DNA of 64,000 nt from Clostridium hydrogenum (GCF_021432385.1 NZ_JAEACT010000004.1:806001-870000), one strand, 5' to 3'. Numbered from the stretch's first letter, positions 25,773 to 35,405 are shown. Notes: generated by a model from the letters alone, not told the origin. Program-made: numbers and translations.

Positions 25773-26057
25773 ATGAAATATGAAAAAGCACAAAATATCC
25801 TCCCTCAAAGTATAATTGAAATAATTCAAAACTATACTGATGGTGGATATATATATATACCTAGAAAAAATGAAAATAAAAAATCCTGGGGAGAAAATAC
25901 TGAAACCAAAAGCTATCTCAAACTAAGAGACAATGAAATTTTTAGCAAGTATTGTTCTGGAATACCCGTTAAAATCCTAGCTGAGCAGTATTTTTTAACC
26001 GAAGGAAGTATTAGAAGAATTATAAGAAAAGAAAGAACAAATTGCTTGTCACCATAA
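25773..26057 (+). CDS. CD3324-like / Mor-type helix-turn-helix protein
   Basis: 94 residues. Start MKYEKAQNILPQ with TTGGAGCG upstream. The sequence follows a family common in clostridia: ...LIEIIQNYTDGGYIYIPRKNE...W, then a basic helix-turn-helix (ILAEQYFLTEGSIRRIIRKE, about 66-85). This resembles the Mor transcription activator fold. Such small proteins are probable DNA-binding regulators of unknown targets. Its leader carries a strong RNA structure and a mini reading frame. A longer upstream frame without a ribosome site exists but is not favoured. Confidence 0.8.
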   Translation: MKYEKAQNILPQSIIEIIQNYTDGGYIYIPRKNENKKSWGENTETKSYLKLRDNEIFSKYCSGIPVKILAEQYFLTEGSIRRIIRKERTNCLSP

Positions 26058-26084
26058 TTATTTTCTAATATAAAAACCATTTTC

Positions 26085-26190
26085 TTGTACCACAACTTTG
26101 TTTCCAATATTTAAATAAGTTCGTATTGCAAAATTTAGAGTTATTAACTTTTGATAGTTGAGCTAGTTTCAATATATATTAAAAACTTTG
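26085..26190. repeat. Module H next to B3 (inverted to 4683)
   Basis: Contains GTACCACAACTTTGTTTCC, TAAGTTCGTATTGCAAAAT and CTTTTGATAGTTGAGCTAG, the reverse complement of the H module between B1 and B2. It shows that the B1-H and B3-H blocks are inverted copies of a longer composite. Confidence 0.55.
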
Positions 26191-26193
26191 AAA

Positions 26194-26491
26194 AACAAGG
26201 GTGTAGTACAAAAACTTAAATAATAAGTGGGAGCTCTGCATAAAAAAATGATGTGAGGAATAACATTGAAGAAATATTTAAATAAAATTTTATAAATCTT
26301 AGGGACTAAATCGCAAAAGTCTTAGAAATTTCAATTGTTTGAGCTGCCTCTTGCGAGTTATTGAAAGTTCTTAGAATTTTGCGATTTAGTCTCTTAGATT
26401 TATTAATTTTATTTAAGATTTCAAGATGCTATTAATCGCATCATTTTTATGCAGAGCTCCCACTTATTATTTTGTTTTGCACTACAGCCTT
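26194..26491. repeat. Family B palindrome, copy B3
   Basis: About 298 bp, nearly identical to B4 and to the reverse complement of B1. Arms AATAAGTGGGAGCTCTGCAT and partner, loop TTCAATTGTTTGAGCTGCC. It fills the gap between the CD3324-like gene and the histidine kinase end. Confidence 0.85.
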
Positions 26492-26496
26492 TTGAA

Positions 26497-28431
26497 CTAA
26501 CTATAAATATCGGAAAATTCAATATTAATATTCTCCACATTTGATTGACTTTTAAAATCCTTTTTAGCTCGTACCTCTTTATTCTCTAAAACAAGCTTAG
26601 CAGGCAAGGATATTATAAACTCTGTACCTTCACCGTATTTACTCTTTACTTGTATTGTTCCGCTATGAAGTTCAACTAAAGCTTTAACTATAGTTAACCC
26701 TATACCACTTCCTTCATGACTTCTATTTAGAAGCGGATCTATTTGCTTAAATCTTTGAAAAAGCTGCGATATTTTTTCTTTTGGAATTCCTCTTCCTGTA
26801 TCCTTTACTGAAATAGTAACTTTATCGTTCTCACAATGTAAAGTAACGCTAATCATATCTCCTGGCTTAGTAAACTTAACTGCATTAGAAATTAAATTAA
26901 GTAAAATCCTCTCTAACTTCTCAGCATCAAACGCCATAATTTTCTCTTCTTCATCCGTATCAAATATAATATTCCTAGACATATGCTCTACATATGCAAC
27001 AGTAGATTGGGTTATTTCCTCTGCAACTTGTACTATATTTTCATTTTTCATATCCAATGTCATAAAACCAGAATCAATTTTGGTTATATCAATTAAGTTA
27101 TTTACTAGTCTAACTAATCTATAACAATTTTGTTTTATACCATTTGTATAATTTTTTACTTTATCAGTATTTAAATTTTCACCCTTATTTATAAGTACAT
27201 TCAATAGCTGAACTGTTGAAAATATTATGTTTAAAGGTGTTCTTAATTCATGAGACATATTGGCTATAAATTCCGTTTTTAACTTATCATATTGTACTGT
27301 TTCTTCTAAAAGCCTACTGTTTTCTGCTAGCATACTATTGAAACTCTTTGCTAATATACCTATTTCATCATTGCTTTCTACATCACAGCGTACTGTCAAA
27401 TCACCCTTTTCAGCTATTTCCATGCATGTTTTCAGTTTGCTAATTGGCTTAAGCAAAGTATTAGCCAAAAACACTGCTATAATTCCTGCAAAAGCAATTA
27501 TTATAAGACCTGTAACTATGGTAGTTACTATTATTGAATTATATGATGAAGCCAATTCTTCATAATTAACCATAGTAATTACATATAAATGCCATGGTTC
27601 AAAATATTTATAGTAGCCTACCTTCTTGACTCCTTTATAAGTATATTCAATTATTCCACTTGTATTTGAACGCATTTTTTTAACAATTTCAGAACACCTT
27701 ACATTCTTTTCTTTTCCATATGGATAAATAACTTTATTACCTTCCGAATCTAATACACATGCATAACCTGTCTTTCCCAATCTAATGCTACTTATTGTTT
27801 TATCTAAGTATTTACTAATAACCTTATTTCCTATACCTATTGCCCCTATAACTTTCCCATTTTTATCTTGAAGTGGCTTCAATCTTGTTATATACCCAGT
27901 ACCGCGAACTGTAATATCACCACTATACTCTTGCTTGTTAATTATTTTTTTATAAGCATCAGATTCACTAGATATATATGTACCTATTACTTTTTTATCA
28001 CCATCAAAAATTGTGCTAGAAACTCTTATAAGCTTGTTATCATACAATAAAAATATAGTTGCAATGGTACCTGTAGATTTTTTAAGCCGCTCCACTAAAG
28101 TATCATCTAAAGACAATCTCTGTTCTCCATCATATAAAATTGGTAAATTGAATTGTCCAACTTTTATACTTTTACTATAATCTACTCTTAAATACTTAAG
28201 ATTATTTGATATGGTATCTGCAAAATTTAAGTCACCATAAGATTTTTCTATAAGTAAATCATTTCTTACACTAAGCGTTGTTTTAATTGACTCTGTTAAA
28301 CGCTCATTCTTTTCATTTACCTCATGAAAAACCTCTTTATAAGATTTCTTGGCAATTAAAAAACCTAATACACTTACAGCAAATATAATTAGACATAAAT
28401 AACTTATAATAAGTTTACATTTTACTTTCAT
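26497..28431 (-). CDS. Membrane sensor histidine kinase with Cache domain
   Basis: About 644 residues. A membrane helix (about 8-28) is followed by an extracellular Cache_3-Cache_2-like sensor (about 40-285; note KTGYACVLDSEGNKVIYP). A second membrane helix (about 300-325), a HAMP linker, HisKA with the phospho-accepting H394 in ANMSHELRTPLN and a HATPase with N, G1 and G2 boxes (ILLNLISNAVKF, VKDTGRGIP, GSGIGLTIV) complete it. Cache sensors bind small ligands such as organic acids or amino acids. No response regulator lies adjacent, so the partner is elsewhere. The start at 28431 removes a 21-residue tail that is not family-like; AAGGAG lies 13 bases upstream, a little far. Confidence 0.9.
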   Translation of the reverse strand: MKVKCKLIISYLCLIIFAVSVLGFLIAKKSYKEVFHEVNEKNERLTESIKTTLSVRNDLLIEKSYGDLNFADTISNNLKYLRVDYSKSIKVGQFNLPILYDGEQRLSLDDTLVERLKKSTGTIATIFLLYDNKLIRVSSTIFDGDKKVIGTYISSESDAYKKIINKQEYSGDITVRGTGYITRLKPLQDKNGKVIGAIGIGNKVISKYLDKTISSIRLGKTGYACVLDSEGNKVIYPYGKEKNVRCSEIVKKMRSNTSGIIEYTYKGVKKVGYYKYFEPWHLYVITMVNYEELASSYNSIIVTTIVTGLIIIAFAGIIAVFLANTLLKPISKLKTCMEIAEKGDLTVRCDVESNDEIGILAKSFNSMLAENSRLLEETVQYDKLKTEFIANMSHELRTPLNIIFSTVQLLNVLINKGENLNTDKVKNYTNGIKQNCYRLVRLVNNLIDITKIDSGFMTLDMKNENIVQVAEEITQSTVAYVEHMSRNIIFDTDEEEKIMAFDAEKLERILLNLISNAVKFTKPGDMISVTLHCENDKVTISVKDTGRGIPKEKISQLFQRFKQIDPLLNRSHEGSGIGLTIVKALVELHSGTIQVKSKYGEGTEFIISLPAKLVLENKEVRAKKDFKSQSNVENINIEFSDIYS

Positions 28432-28710
28432 CCTAAATACTTCTCCTTGGTTAACTCTATATATATTAATTCTTAATTTATCATTTATACACACATTTAT
28501 ATTATATCAGTATTTTCTTGAATTGGTTTAATAAGTATTAATATAAAAGGAATATTTTTTAACATTTTCCATTATATAATATATAGCCAAAAATATAAAG
28601 TAATGGAAGTAAGTTCATAGCATGATATGTCAAAAACATTACAGATTTATTTATGAACTTGGTATTTCTTCTATATAATGCTATTATCTATTATAAAGGA
28701 AGTTGATAGC

Positions 28711-30267
28711 ATGAGTATTTTAACAATTGAAAACATGAGCCACTCATTTGGCGATAGGATATTATTTAACAAAGCAAATTTTAAATTATTAAGAGGAGAG
28801 CATATTGGTCTTATTGGTGCTAACGGTGAAGGCAAGTCAACTTTTATGAAGCTTATTACCAAGCAATTGCTGCCAGACGACGGCACTATTCAGTGGAATA
28901 GCAAATTTAGCATTGGCTATATGGATCAACATGTAGATTTAAAAGAAGGAATTACGGCTTTAAACTTTTTAAAAGGAGCATTTTCAGATTTATTTGACAT
29001 AGAGAAAAAAATTAATAATTTATGCAATGAACTCGGTAATATGGAAGAAGAGGAAATGAATAAAGCCCTAAATAAAATAACTAATATGCAGGAAATTTTA
29101 GATAAAAGCGACTTTTACAGTATTAATTCAAAAATTCAGGGTACTGCAGCTGGTCTTGGAATCAAAGAGCTTTTGGATAATGACGTTTCAGCTTTAAGCG
29201 GTGGACAGCGAACTAAATTATTACTTGCAAAATTGCTTTTAGAAAAACCAGATATTTTGCTATTAGACGAGCCAACTAATCATCTTGATGAAGAGCATAT
29301 AGAATGGTTAAAAAGCTATTTAACAAATTATGAAAATGCCTTTATACTAATCTCTCATGACAATAGTTTTTTAAATAGTGTAGTAACTGTAATTTATCAT
29401 CTTGAGCACAAAACTCTAACAAGATATCAAGGTAATTATGATTTTTTTGTTAAGCTTCATGAAATAAGAAAACAGCAGCTTTTAATTGAATACAAAGAAC
29501 AGCAAACTGAAATTGCAAAGCTTGAGGATTATATAAGAAAAAATAAGGCAAGAGCTTCAACAGCTAAACAAGCTAAAGGTAGAGAAAAAAAGCTAAACAA
29601 AATCGACAGAATAGAAATTAAAAAGAATTTAATAAAGCCACATTTTAACTTTAACAGCGTAAAAATGCCAGAAAGTATTATTTTTAAAGCTACTAATTTA
29701 GTTATTGGATATGATAAGCCTTTAAGTAAGCCTCTAAATTTGAAAATGAAAAGAGGCCAAAAAATTGCAATAACCGGTGCAAATGGCCTAGGTAAAACAA
29801 CTCTTCTCAAAAGTTTACTTGGACTATTAGAACCTATAAATGGACAAATACTCCTAAGTGATTATAAAAAAATAGGCTACTTTGAGCAAGAACTTACTGA
29901 AGATAATACTAACACAGTTTTATCTGATGTTTGGAACACTTTCCCTGATTTAACTCAAACAGAAATTAGAAGTGCCCTTGCTAAATGCGGATTAACTTGG
30001 CAGCATATAGATAGTCCTATTAATATCTTAAGCGGAGGAGAACAAGCTAAAGTTAGGCTATGTAAAGTTATTAATAAACCAACCAATATATTAGTTTTAG
30101 ATGAGCCAACAAACCATTTAGATATTTACGCAAAAGCTGAGCTTAAAAGGGCTTTAAAAGAATATGATGGCAGTATAATTTTAGTATGCCATGAGCCAGA
30201 ATTTTATGAGGATATTACAACAGAAGTATGGAATTGCGAAGAGTGGAGATACGCACAAAATGATTAA
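28711..30267 (+). CDS. ABC-F family ATP-binding protein
   Basis: About 518 residues with two ABC ATPase domains and no membrane part. Domain 1 has Walker A GANGEGKST, signature LSGGQRTKLLLAK and Walker B ILLLDEPTNHLDEEHIEWL. Domain 2 has GANGLGKTT, LSGGEQAKVRLCK and VLDEPTNHLD. The linker between them (about 240-320) is rich in lysine and glutamate, as in ABC-F factors that bind the ribosomal E-site. They act in translation or antibiotic ribosome protection; whether this one gives resistance cannot be told. The start at 28711 (after AAAGGAAG) begins at MSILTIENMSHSFGDR. It converges with the histidine kinase, overlapping it by four bases. Confidence 0.92.
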   Translation: MSILTIENMSHSFGDRILFNKANFKLLRGEHIGLIGANGEGKSTFMKLITKQLLPDDGTIQWNSKFSIGYMDQHVDLKEGITALNFLKGAFSDLFDIEKKINNLCNELGNMEEEEMNKALNKITNMQEILDKSDFYSINSKIQGTAAGLGIKELLDNDVSALSGGQRTKLLLAKLLLEKPDILLLDEPTNHLDEEHIEWLKSYLTNYENAFILISHDNSFLNSVVTVIYHLEHKTLTRYQGNYDFFVKLHEIRKQQLLIEYKEQQTEIAKLEDYIRKNKARASTAKQAKGREKKLNKIDRIEIKKNLIKPHFNFNSVKMPESIIFKATNLVIGYDKPLSKPLNLKMKRGQKIAITGANGLGKTTLLKSLLGLLEPINGQILLSDYKKIGYFEQELTEDNTNTVLSDVWNTFPDLTQTEIRSALAKCGLTWQHIDSPINILSGGEQAKVRLCKVINKPTNILVLDEPTNHLDIYAKAELKRALKEYDGSIILVCHEPEFYEDITTEVWNCEEWRYAQND

Positions 30268-31727
30268 TGTGCATCTCCACTCTTATCTATTTTAAGTTCA
30301 AACCAAAAGGTACTGCCCTCTCCAAGTTTTGATTTTACACCATATTTTCCTCCATGCAGTTCAATAACTTTTTTTACAATAGATAAACCTAAACCAGTGC
30401 CCATAACCGCACGTTTATGCCTTTTATCAATCTTATAGTATCTGTCCCAAATATATTGCAAGTTTTCTTCAGCAATTCCATCTCCATTATCTGTTACTTC
30501 AATAATAACATTTTCTCCGTAAATAACCTGTGACACGATTATATTTTTATTCTTACCTGTGTAGTTAATTGCATTAATTATTAAGTTATAAATCACTTGG
30601 GTTATTTTACTTACATCAGCACAAACAAATACTTCTTTATCATAACTAAATGATATTGAATATCCATCCTTTTTCACAAGTTCCCCAATACGTTCTGCAA
30701 TACTTCTAACACTGTCTGTAAGATTGTATCTTGACAAGCTTAAATTCTGCATGCCAGCCTCAAGCTTTGAAATATCTAGTACATCATCTACAAGTGTTTT
30801 TAACCTCTGTACTTCATCCATTATAACCTGAGTTTCTTCTGGAGTAACTTCATCTGGAAAATCATGTATCATTTCTGCATAACTGTAAATGAGGCTTAAG
30901 GGAGTTCTAAGATCATGTGATATATTTGCCAAAAGCTCATGTCTTAATTCTTCTACTTTGCTAAGTTCAGTAGCCGTAGTATTAAGTGTATCTGAAAGCT
31001 CTTCTATTTCTTTAAAACCCTTTCCGTTGAAATGTATATCATAATTGCCACCTGCCAAAATCTTTGCACTTTTATTAATCTCTTCTATAGGTTTTGAAAT
31101 TCTTTTTGCAATAATCAAAGCAAGCAATATAGATAACAAAATCATAATTGCAGTAACAACATATAACTGGTAGCGCAAGGTAGTAACCGTTGCATTTACA
31201 GGTGAAATAACTCCATTTACAAGAATGACCAAAGTTTTGCCACTGCTATTTTTTACAATTTTAGCATACATCAAAGATTCCACTGCCTGCATATCTGCTG
31301 GTGGCGATTGTCCTTTAGCCTCTTTATTTCCTAATGGCTTTTTAGGTGGAGAACTTATAACATGCTTATAATATTCGTTATTCTTACTTTTAGCACTTGA
31401 AATCATCTCAAGCTTATCTTTAAGAGAAACTTGATATTTTGTATTTGAAGATGATAAAATTTTTGTTCCATCCAAAGAAGCAACTTCAATGTAAATTTCA
31501 CCGCTGCCAGAAATTCCTTTAACCAAGTCTGATAAATGCTTATTATTTATGTTATTTGCAATAGTGTTCACAGCATTTTTAACTTCAATAGCTTTTACAC
31601 TTTTATAGAAAGCACCCAAAAAAACAATTTGAAAAAGCCACAAAATTACAAGCAGCAGTGCACAAAATCCAAAAATAAAACCAAATATCTTCCACTTTAA
31701 CTTCAGCTTATTAATATTTAATTTCAT
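30264..31727 (-). CDS. Two-component sensor histidine kinase
   Basis: 487 residues. Two membrane helices (about 14-38 and 188-207) flank an extracellular loop of about 150 residues. A HAMP region follows, then HisKA with H271 in ANISHDLRTPLSL and HATPase motifs (VIYNLIINAINY, VTDNGDGIA, GTGLGLSIVKKV). The response regulator ends two bases upstream, so the pair is translationally coupled. The neighbouring beta-helix lipoprotein is the likely target or ligand-side component. The extracellular loop has a proline-rich stretch (SPPKKPLGNKEAKGQSPPA) that may contact the cell wall. Confidence 0.92.
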   Translation of the reverse strand: MKLNINKLKLKWKIFGFIFGFCALLLVILWLFQIVFLGAFYKSVKAIEVKNAVNTIANNINNKHLSDLVKGISGSGEIYIEVASLDGTKILSSSNTKYQVSLKDKLEMISSAKSKNNEYYKHVISSPPKKPLGNKEAKGQSPPADMQAVESLMYAKIVKNSSGKTLVILVNGVISPVNATVTTLRYQLYVVTAIMILLSILLALIIAKRISKPIEEINKSAKILAGGNYDIHFNGKGFKEIEELSDTLNTTATELSKVEELRHELLANISHDLRTPLSLIYSYAEMIHDFPDEVTPEETQVIMDEVQRLKTLVDDVLDISKLEAGMQNLSLSRYNLTDSVRSIAERIGELVKKDGYSISFSYDKEVFVCADVSKITQVIYNLIINAINYTGKNKNIIVSQVIYGENVIIEVTDNGDGIAEENLQYIWDRYYKIDKRHKRAVMGTGLGLSIVKKVIELHGGKYGVKSKLGEGSTFWFELKIDKSGDAH

Positions 31728-31729
31728 AC

Positions 31730-32413
31730 TTATCCCTCAAATCTATATCCAAGTCCACGTAATGTAACAATAAATTTAGCATACACACCAAGAGAACGTC
31801 TCAAAAGCTTCATATGCGTATCTAGTGTCCTATCATCCCCAAAATAATCATAACCCCATACCTCATTAAGAAGTTTTTCTCTAGGAATTACTATATTTTT
31901 ATTTCGAATAAGGCAAAAAAGCAACTCATATTCCTTTGGGGCCATATCTACTAAAACACCGTCAATGGCTACCTTGTAAGCTGTCATATCCACTTCAAGA
32001 CCTTCTTTTTTAAATATAACATGTCCTGCGTCTACTTCTGGCTTAGCACTGCTTTGAACTCTTTTTAAAATTGCATTAACCCTCATCATAACCTCTTTTG
32101 AAGAAAAAGGCTTAACTACATAATCATCAATTCCGATTTCGAAGCCATGAATCTTATCATATTCTTCTCCCCTAGCAGACAACATAATAACTGGAACATC
32201 ATATATTTTCTTTATTTCCTTAACCGCCGAAAAGCCATCAAGCTCCGGCATCATAATATCCATAATTATAATATCAAATTTTTCGCTTTTGCATATATCC
32301 ACTGCCTCCATGCCATCGCTAGCTTCTGTAACCTCATGTCCTTCAAAAACAGCATATCTTTTAAGTACTGCTCTTAATCCACTTTCATCATCGCATATAA
32401 GCATTTTTGCCAT
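31730..32413 (-). CDS. OmpR/PhoB-type response regulator
   Basis: About 227 residues. The receiver domain has the acidic pocket D8/D9, the phosphorylated D52 in IIMDIMMPELDG, the switch T/S in VIMLSARGEEYDK and the lysine in VVKPF. The C-terminal winged helix of the OmpR/PhoB type ends in LRGLGYRFEG. The start at 32413 uses AGAGGTG six bases upstream; a GTG at 32422 also exists. Paired with the kinase downstream and preceded by the lipoprotein gene. Confidence 0.94.
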   Translation of the reverse strand: MAKMLICDDESGLRAVLKRYAVFEGHEVTEASDGMEAVDICKSEKFDIIIMDIMMPELDGFSAVKEIKKIYDVPVIMLSARGEEYDKIHGFEIGIDDYVVKPFSSKEVMMRVNAILKRVQSSAKPEVDAGHVIFKKEGLEVDMTAYKVAIDGVLVDMAPKEYELLFCLIRNKNIVIPREKLLNEVWGYDYFGDDRTLDTHMKLLRRSLGVYAKFIVTLRGLGYRFEG

Positions 32414-32441
32414 AATATTCACCTCTTTTTTATTATACTAA

Positions 32442-32478
32442 AAACAGAGTACAGATAACAGACACTGTACTCTGTTTT
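32442..32478. terminator. Miniature C-type hairpin between lipoprotein and regulator genes
   Basis: AACAGAGTACAGATAACAG and CACTGTACTCTGTT pair to a stem of about 15 bp followed by T-rich sequence. The units are the same GTAC 7-mers as in family C arms. It could attenuate transcription from the lipoprotein gene into the response regulator. Confidence 0.55.
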
Positions 32479-32479
32479 G

Positions 32480-33877
32480 TTATTTCATCGGTATTAGCTT
32501 TCCTCCCCCATTTAAAGTAACTGTTTTACCATTAAGCCAGTTGTTAGCACTGTTTGAAGCATCATAATAAACATTGTGTCCATTTGACTTAATGTTTGAT
32601 AATGAAGAATCTGCATCAGTTAAAGCTGCTACATATGAATCTGCTGTTACACTCCATTTACTACTTGAATCTAGACTTACTGTTACTTTTGCAAGCTTGT
32701 TATATGCATTAATACTTCCTGTAAATATAGAACTATCTTTCAAGTTCATTGAAACCGAACTAATTTTATCGCATATAACCTTACCACTTAAAGTTTCACC
32801 ATCTGCTGTAAAGGTAAGTTTTCCCCCATTCTTTCCACTAGTACCCCATCTACTTGTAGCACCCGCTGAAATAAGTGTATCAGTTGAATTTGTGACTTTA
32901 ACATTTTTAAGACTTGCAACTGCATCAGTATTTGTAACAAAGAATAAAGCACCTGCTTTTGAAGCTAATGAACCACCTGTCATTGAGAAGGAAGCCGTTC
33001 CTGTTTCAGCATCTCCAGAATAGCTTTGATAAAGCATTACTCCATTTGTCTTTTCACCTGAAAGATTTACGTTATTTAATGTTATAGAGTTTTTACCTTC
33101 TACAACTGCTGCTTCAGCTCCTGTTGCTTTTATTGTCGCTCCTTCAACTGTAATTTTACCTGTACTATATATTCCAGGTGAATCTTGACCTGTCGTTGTC
33201 ATTGAACCACTTTTAACATTAATAGTACCATTTCCTCTATCTGTAGCAATTGCTGCACTATGTTTACCTTGTGTACTTATTGTCACATTAGTGGCATTCA
33301 CTGTACCAGTCATTGTAGCATCGAGTCCACGTGAAGAATCTTTTGTTGTAGCTATAGTTGTATCAGAAACATTTACAACAGAACCGCTGCCCGTAGCAAA
33401 AACACCATTTGAACCATTAGTTGCTGTATTAATTTTACTTCCGCTTATTGTAATTGTACTTCCTGCTTTAGCTACTAATCCTGCATTTAAACCATAAAAG
33501 TTACTTTGATCTTCACTTGTAGTATCTCCACTTGTTTTGTTTATTGTTGCATTTGTAAGTGTCAATTTACTGCTTTTATCGGCAATAACACCAGATTCAT
33601 TAGCTTTCGTAGCTGTGTAAGTTTCCCCATCCTTTGAAGCCGTAGTTCCACTAACTGAATAAGCTGCTGTTCCCGTAATAGTTGCTCCGCTGCTGCTTCC
33701 ACCTGGCGCTCCTCCTGGTGCACTGCCATTGCCTGGTTTGGCTGGAGGTGTGCCTTTCTTAGCGCTTTGAGTTACTGCCGTTTTATTTTTTGAACTAGTT
33801 GTTGAAGAACATCCTACGAATGTTGTTATACATAAACTTGCAGATAATATTATTGCAATCACTTTTTTTGATTTCAT
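32480..33877 (-). CDS. Secreted beta-helix lipoprotein
   Basis: 465 residues. A signal peptide with lipobox (IIL...TTFVGCSS, cysteine at about 23) is followed by a low-complexity G/P/S linker (about 40-70). Next comes a long series of repeats of the kind 'T-N-A-T-I-N', 'SGSKINTATNGSNGVFATGSGSVVNVSDTTI', typical of right-handed parallel beta-helix proteins (pectate-lyase-like or autotransporter-like). No catalytic residues are recognised, so it may be an adhesin or carbohydrate-binding scaffold on the cell surface. It lies upstream of and on the same strand as the two-component pair, suggesting it is sensed or regulated by them. Confidence 0.85.
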   Translation of the reverse strand: MKSKKVIAIILSASLCITTFVGCSSTTSSKNKTAVTQSAKKGTPPAKPGNGSAPGGAPGGSSSGATITGTAAYSVSGTTASKDGETYTATKANESGVIADKSSKLTLTNATINKTSGDTTSEDQSNFYGLNAGLVAKAGSTITISGSKINTATNGSNGVFATGSGSVVNVSDTTIATTKDSSRGLDATMTGTVNATNVTISTQGKHSAAIATDRGNGTINVKSGSMTTTGQDSPGIYSTGKITVEGATIKATGAEAAVVEGKNSITLNNVNLSGEKTNGVMLYQSYSGDAETGTASFSMTGGSLASKAGALFFVTNTDAVASLKNVKVTNSTDTLISAGATSRWGTSGKNGGKLTFTADGETLSGKVICDKISSVSMNLKDSSIFTGSINAYNKLAKVTVSLDSSSKWSVTADSYVAALTDADSSLSNIKSNGHNVYYDASNSANNWLNGKTVTLNGGGKLIPMK

Positions 33878-34029
33878 TTAAACCACTCTCTTTCATTAAA
33901 CATTTTTATTTTTAACTTTTAGTTTATTTCTAACTTTTTATTTTGCTTCTTTCTATGTTTTTAGTTTACATCTCTTATCTGTTTTTTAATTGTAGTGAAT
34001 CTGAACTTTATCTGAACTTTTTATTTTTG

Positions 34030-34077
34030 GCTATGTTTTAAATAAGTGTTGATTTTCACACTTATTTAAAACATAGC
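34030..34077. repeat. Perfect 20-bp stem-loop (half-E)
   Basis: GCTATGTTTTAAATAAGTGT pairs with ACACTTATTTAAAACATAGC around a 7-base loop. The arm starts like the E family end. It is either a tiny derivative of E or a terminator-like hairpin between two divergently transcribed regions. Confidence 0.7.
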
Positions 34078-34091
34078 TTCCTTTAGTAAGT

Positions 34092-34303
34092 TTAGCTATT
34101 TTTAAAAGAATGTTGATGTGATGTGCTCATTTTTATGGACTCTTAGGATTGCTCGTTTATAATTTGCGTAATTTTGACTAGGACGGTCAAAGCCATTTAG
34201 GCATCAGGACGATGCATCTAAATGGGTAGCAAATTATAAATGAGCAATTCTTAGAGTCCATTAATATCATAAGCTCATATCAACATTCTTTTAAAACATA
34301 GCC
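34092..34303. repeat. Family E palindrome, copy E2, with extra central hairpin
   Basis: Outer arms equal E1. Between them is an additional palindrome, TTGCTCATTTATAATTTGC paired with GCAAATTATAAACGAGCAA-type sequence, with an inner CATTTAGGCATC / GATGCATCTAAATG hairpin. E2 thus looks like an E element that gained a second palindrome. It fills 33.88-34.45 kb together with the half-E hairpin; no gene is present. Confidence 0.75.
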
Positions 34304-34445
34304 TTCATATAATACATCCATTACAATTTTGCCACCATCTATTTGCTAAAATCCACCACTTACTTATAACGTATTGATTTAAAACAAATAAATTCTTATA
34401 CTGATATCAATAAGTAATTAATTCAAATGAATTGGGGGGACTCAC

Positions 34446-34886
34446 GTGGATGTGGAAGTTAAAATCGATCCTGCCTACACAAATCCAAAAGTTGTTATTC
34501 ACACAAAAGAAATTACAAAAGAAATATCTGATTTAGTAAGTAATTTATCTAAAAACACTTCAAAATCAATACTTGGATTTAATAATGGTGAAATATTTAT
34601 TATAAATCCCGATGATGTTATAAGTATATACAGTGAAAATCAGAAGATACTTGCCCGCTGCAATAATGGAATTTTTAATCTCAAAAACAGATTATATGAA
34701 CTTGAGAAAGAACCTCCAAGTTCCACCTTTGTACGTATTTCAAACTCAGAAATTGTAAACTTTAGTAAAGTTTCAAGCCTTGATACTAATATAACAGGTA
34801 CAATAATATTAAAGTTTACTACTGGTGAAAAAACATTTGTATCGAGAAGATATATGGAAAAAATCAAAAATTATTTAGGTGTGTGA
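34446..34886 (+). CDS. LytTR-domain DNA-binding regulator
   Basis: 146 residues. An N-terminal part of about 45 residues without a receiver domain is followed by a LytTR DNA-binding domain (about 46-144) with the strands FIINPDDVISIYSENQKI, FVRISNSEIVNFSKVSSL and FVSRRYMEKIKNYLGV. It starts with GTG at 34446, five bases after TTGGGGGGA. LytTR/DUF3021 pairs are a common arrangement in Firmicutes, with the membrane DUF3021 protein thought to restrain the regulator. The stop overlaps the region just before the DUF3021 gene. Confidence 0.9.
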   Translation: MDVEVKIDPAYTNPKVVIHTKEITKEISDLVSNLSKNTSKSILGFNNGEIFIINPDDVISIYSENQKILARCNNGIFNLKNRLYELEKEPPSSTFVRISNSEIVNFSKVSSLDTNITGTIILKFTTGEKTFVSRRYMEKIKNYLGV

Positions 34887-34896
34887 GGTGAAGAAT

Positions 34897-35304
34897 ATGT
34901 TTTTAAAAAAGGTATTGCAGAAAGGAATTTTATTTATTTTAGCTGCAGCTCTTATTACAATGATAATGCATTTAATTTTATTATTCACTCCTGTAAAAGA
35001 ATATCAATTAATTATTAACCAGCTTATACTATGGTGTGTAATAGGTAGTTTATATGTACAATTGCCAATGATAACTAAAACTGATGACTGGAATCTTGCC
35101 GCAGAGGTGCTTGTTGGTTTTATATTGTCTTCATTTGAGGTTTTTTCAGGGTATACAACTTTTGGCAATGGAAATGTAAAATCAGTTTACTTTATTGTTT
35201 TATCCATAAACTTCATCTTAATTTATGCTGCAATTTGTTTATTTAGGTACTTGAACTTAATACATGAGATAAAAAAAATAAATGAGAAATTATCGCAAAG
35301 GTAA
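34897..35304 (+). CDS. DUF3021 membrane protein
   Basis: 135 residues with four hydrophobic segments (about 9-32, 42-62, 73-93, 101-124). A conserved F-x-G-Y-x-T pattern (EVFSGYTTFG) lies between the third and fourth. It is the usual partner of the preceding LytTR protein; together they form a putative one-step membrane-controlled regulator. The start at 34897 after GTGAGGTGAAGA gives a normal spacing. The pair is co-transcribed and ends at the G2 terminator-like repeat (35306). Confidence 0.88.
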   Translation: MFLKKVLQKGILFILAAALITMIMHLILLFTPVKEYQLIINQLILWCVIGSLYVQLPMITKTDDWNLAAEVLVGFILSSFEVFSGYTTFGNGNVKSVYFIVLSINFILIYAAICLFRYLNLIHEIKKINEKLSQR

Positions 35305-35305
35305 A

Positions 35306-35358
35306 ATTAATAGCAAAGAGAAAAAAACTCCATCCTGGGAAAATTAGTGTTTTCCTTA
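35306..35358. terminator. Terminator-like repeat G2
   Basis: AATTAATAGCAAAGAG...CCATCCT...AAAATTAGTGTTTTCC follows the DUF3021 stop and matches G1 at 20049-20102 in outline. The stem (AAAAAACTC / TAGTGTTTTCC) is weaker than in G1. Confidence 0.5.
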
Positions 35359-35405
35359 TTTACTCTTATTTAATTAATGTTTATTAATGCTTTTGCATTT
35401 TTTAG

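Noticed and set aside
32574..33023. Plus-strand frames opposite the beta-helix lipoprotein
   Set aside because: Low-complexity repeats in the lipoprotein gene open frames on the other strand; no ribosome sites.
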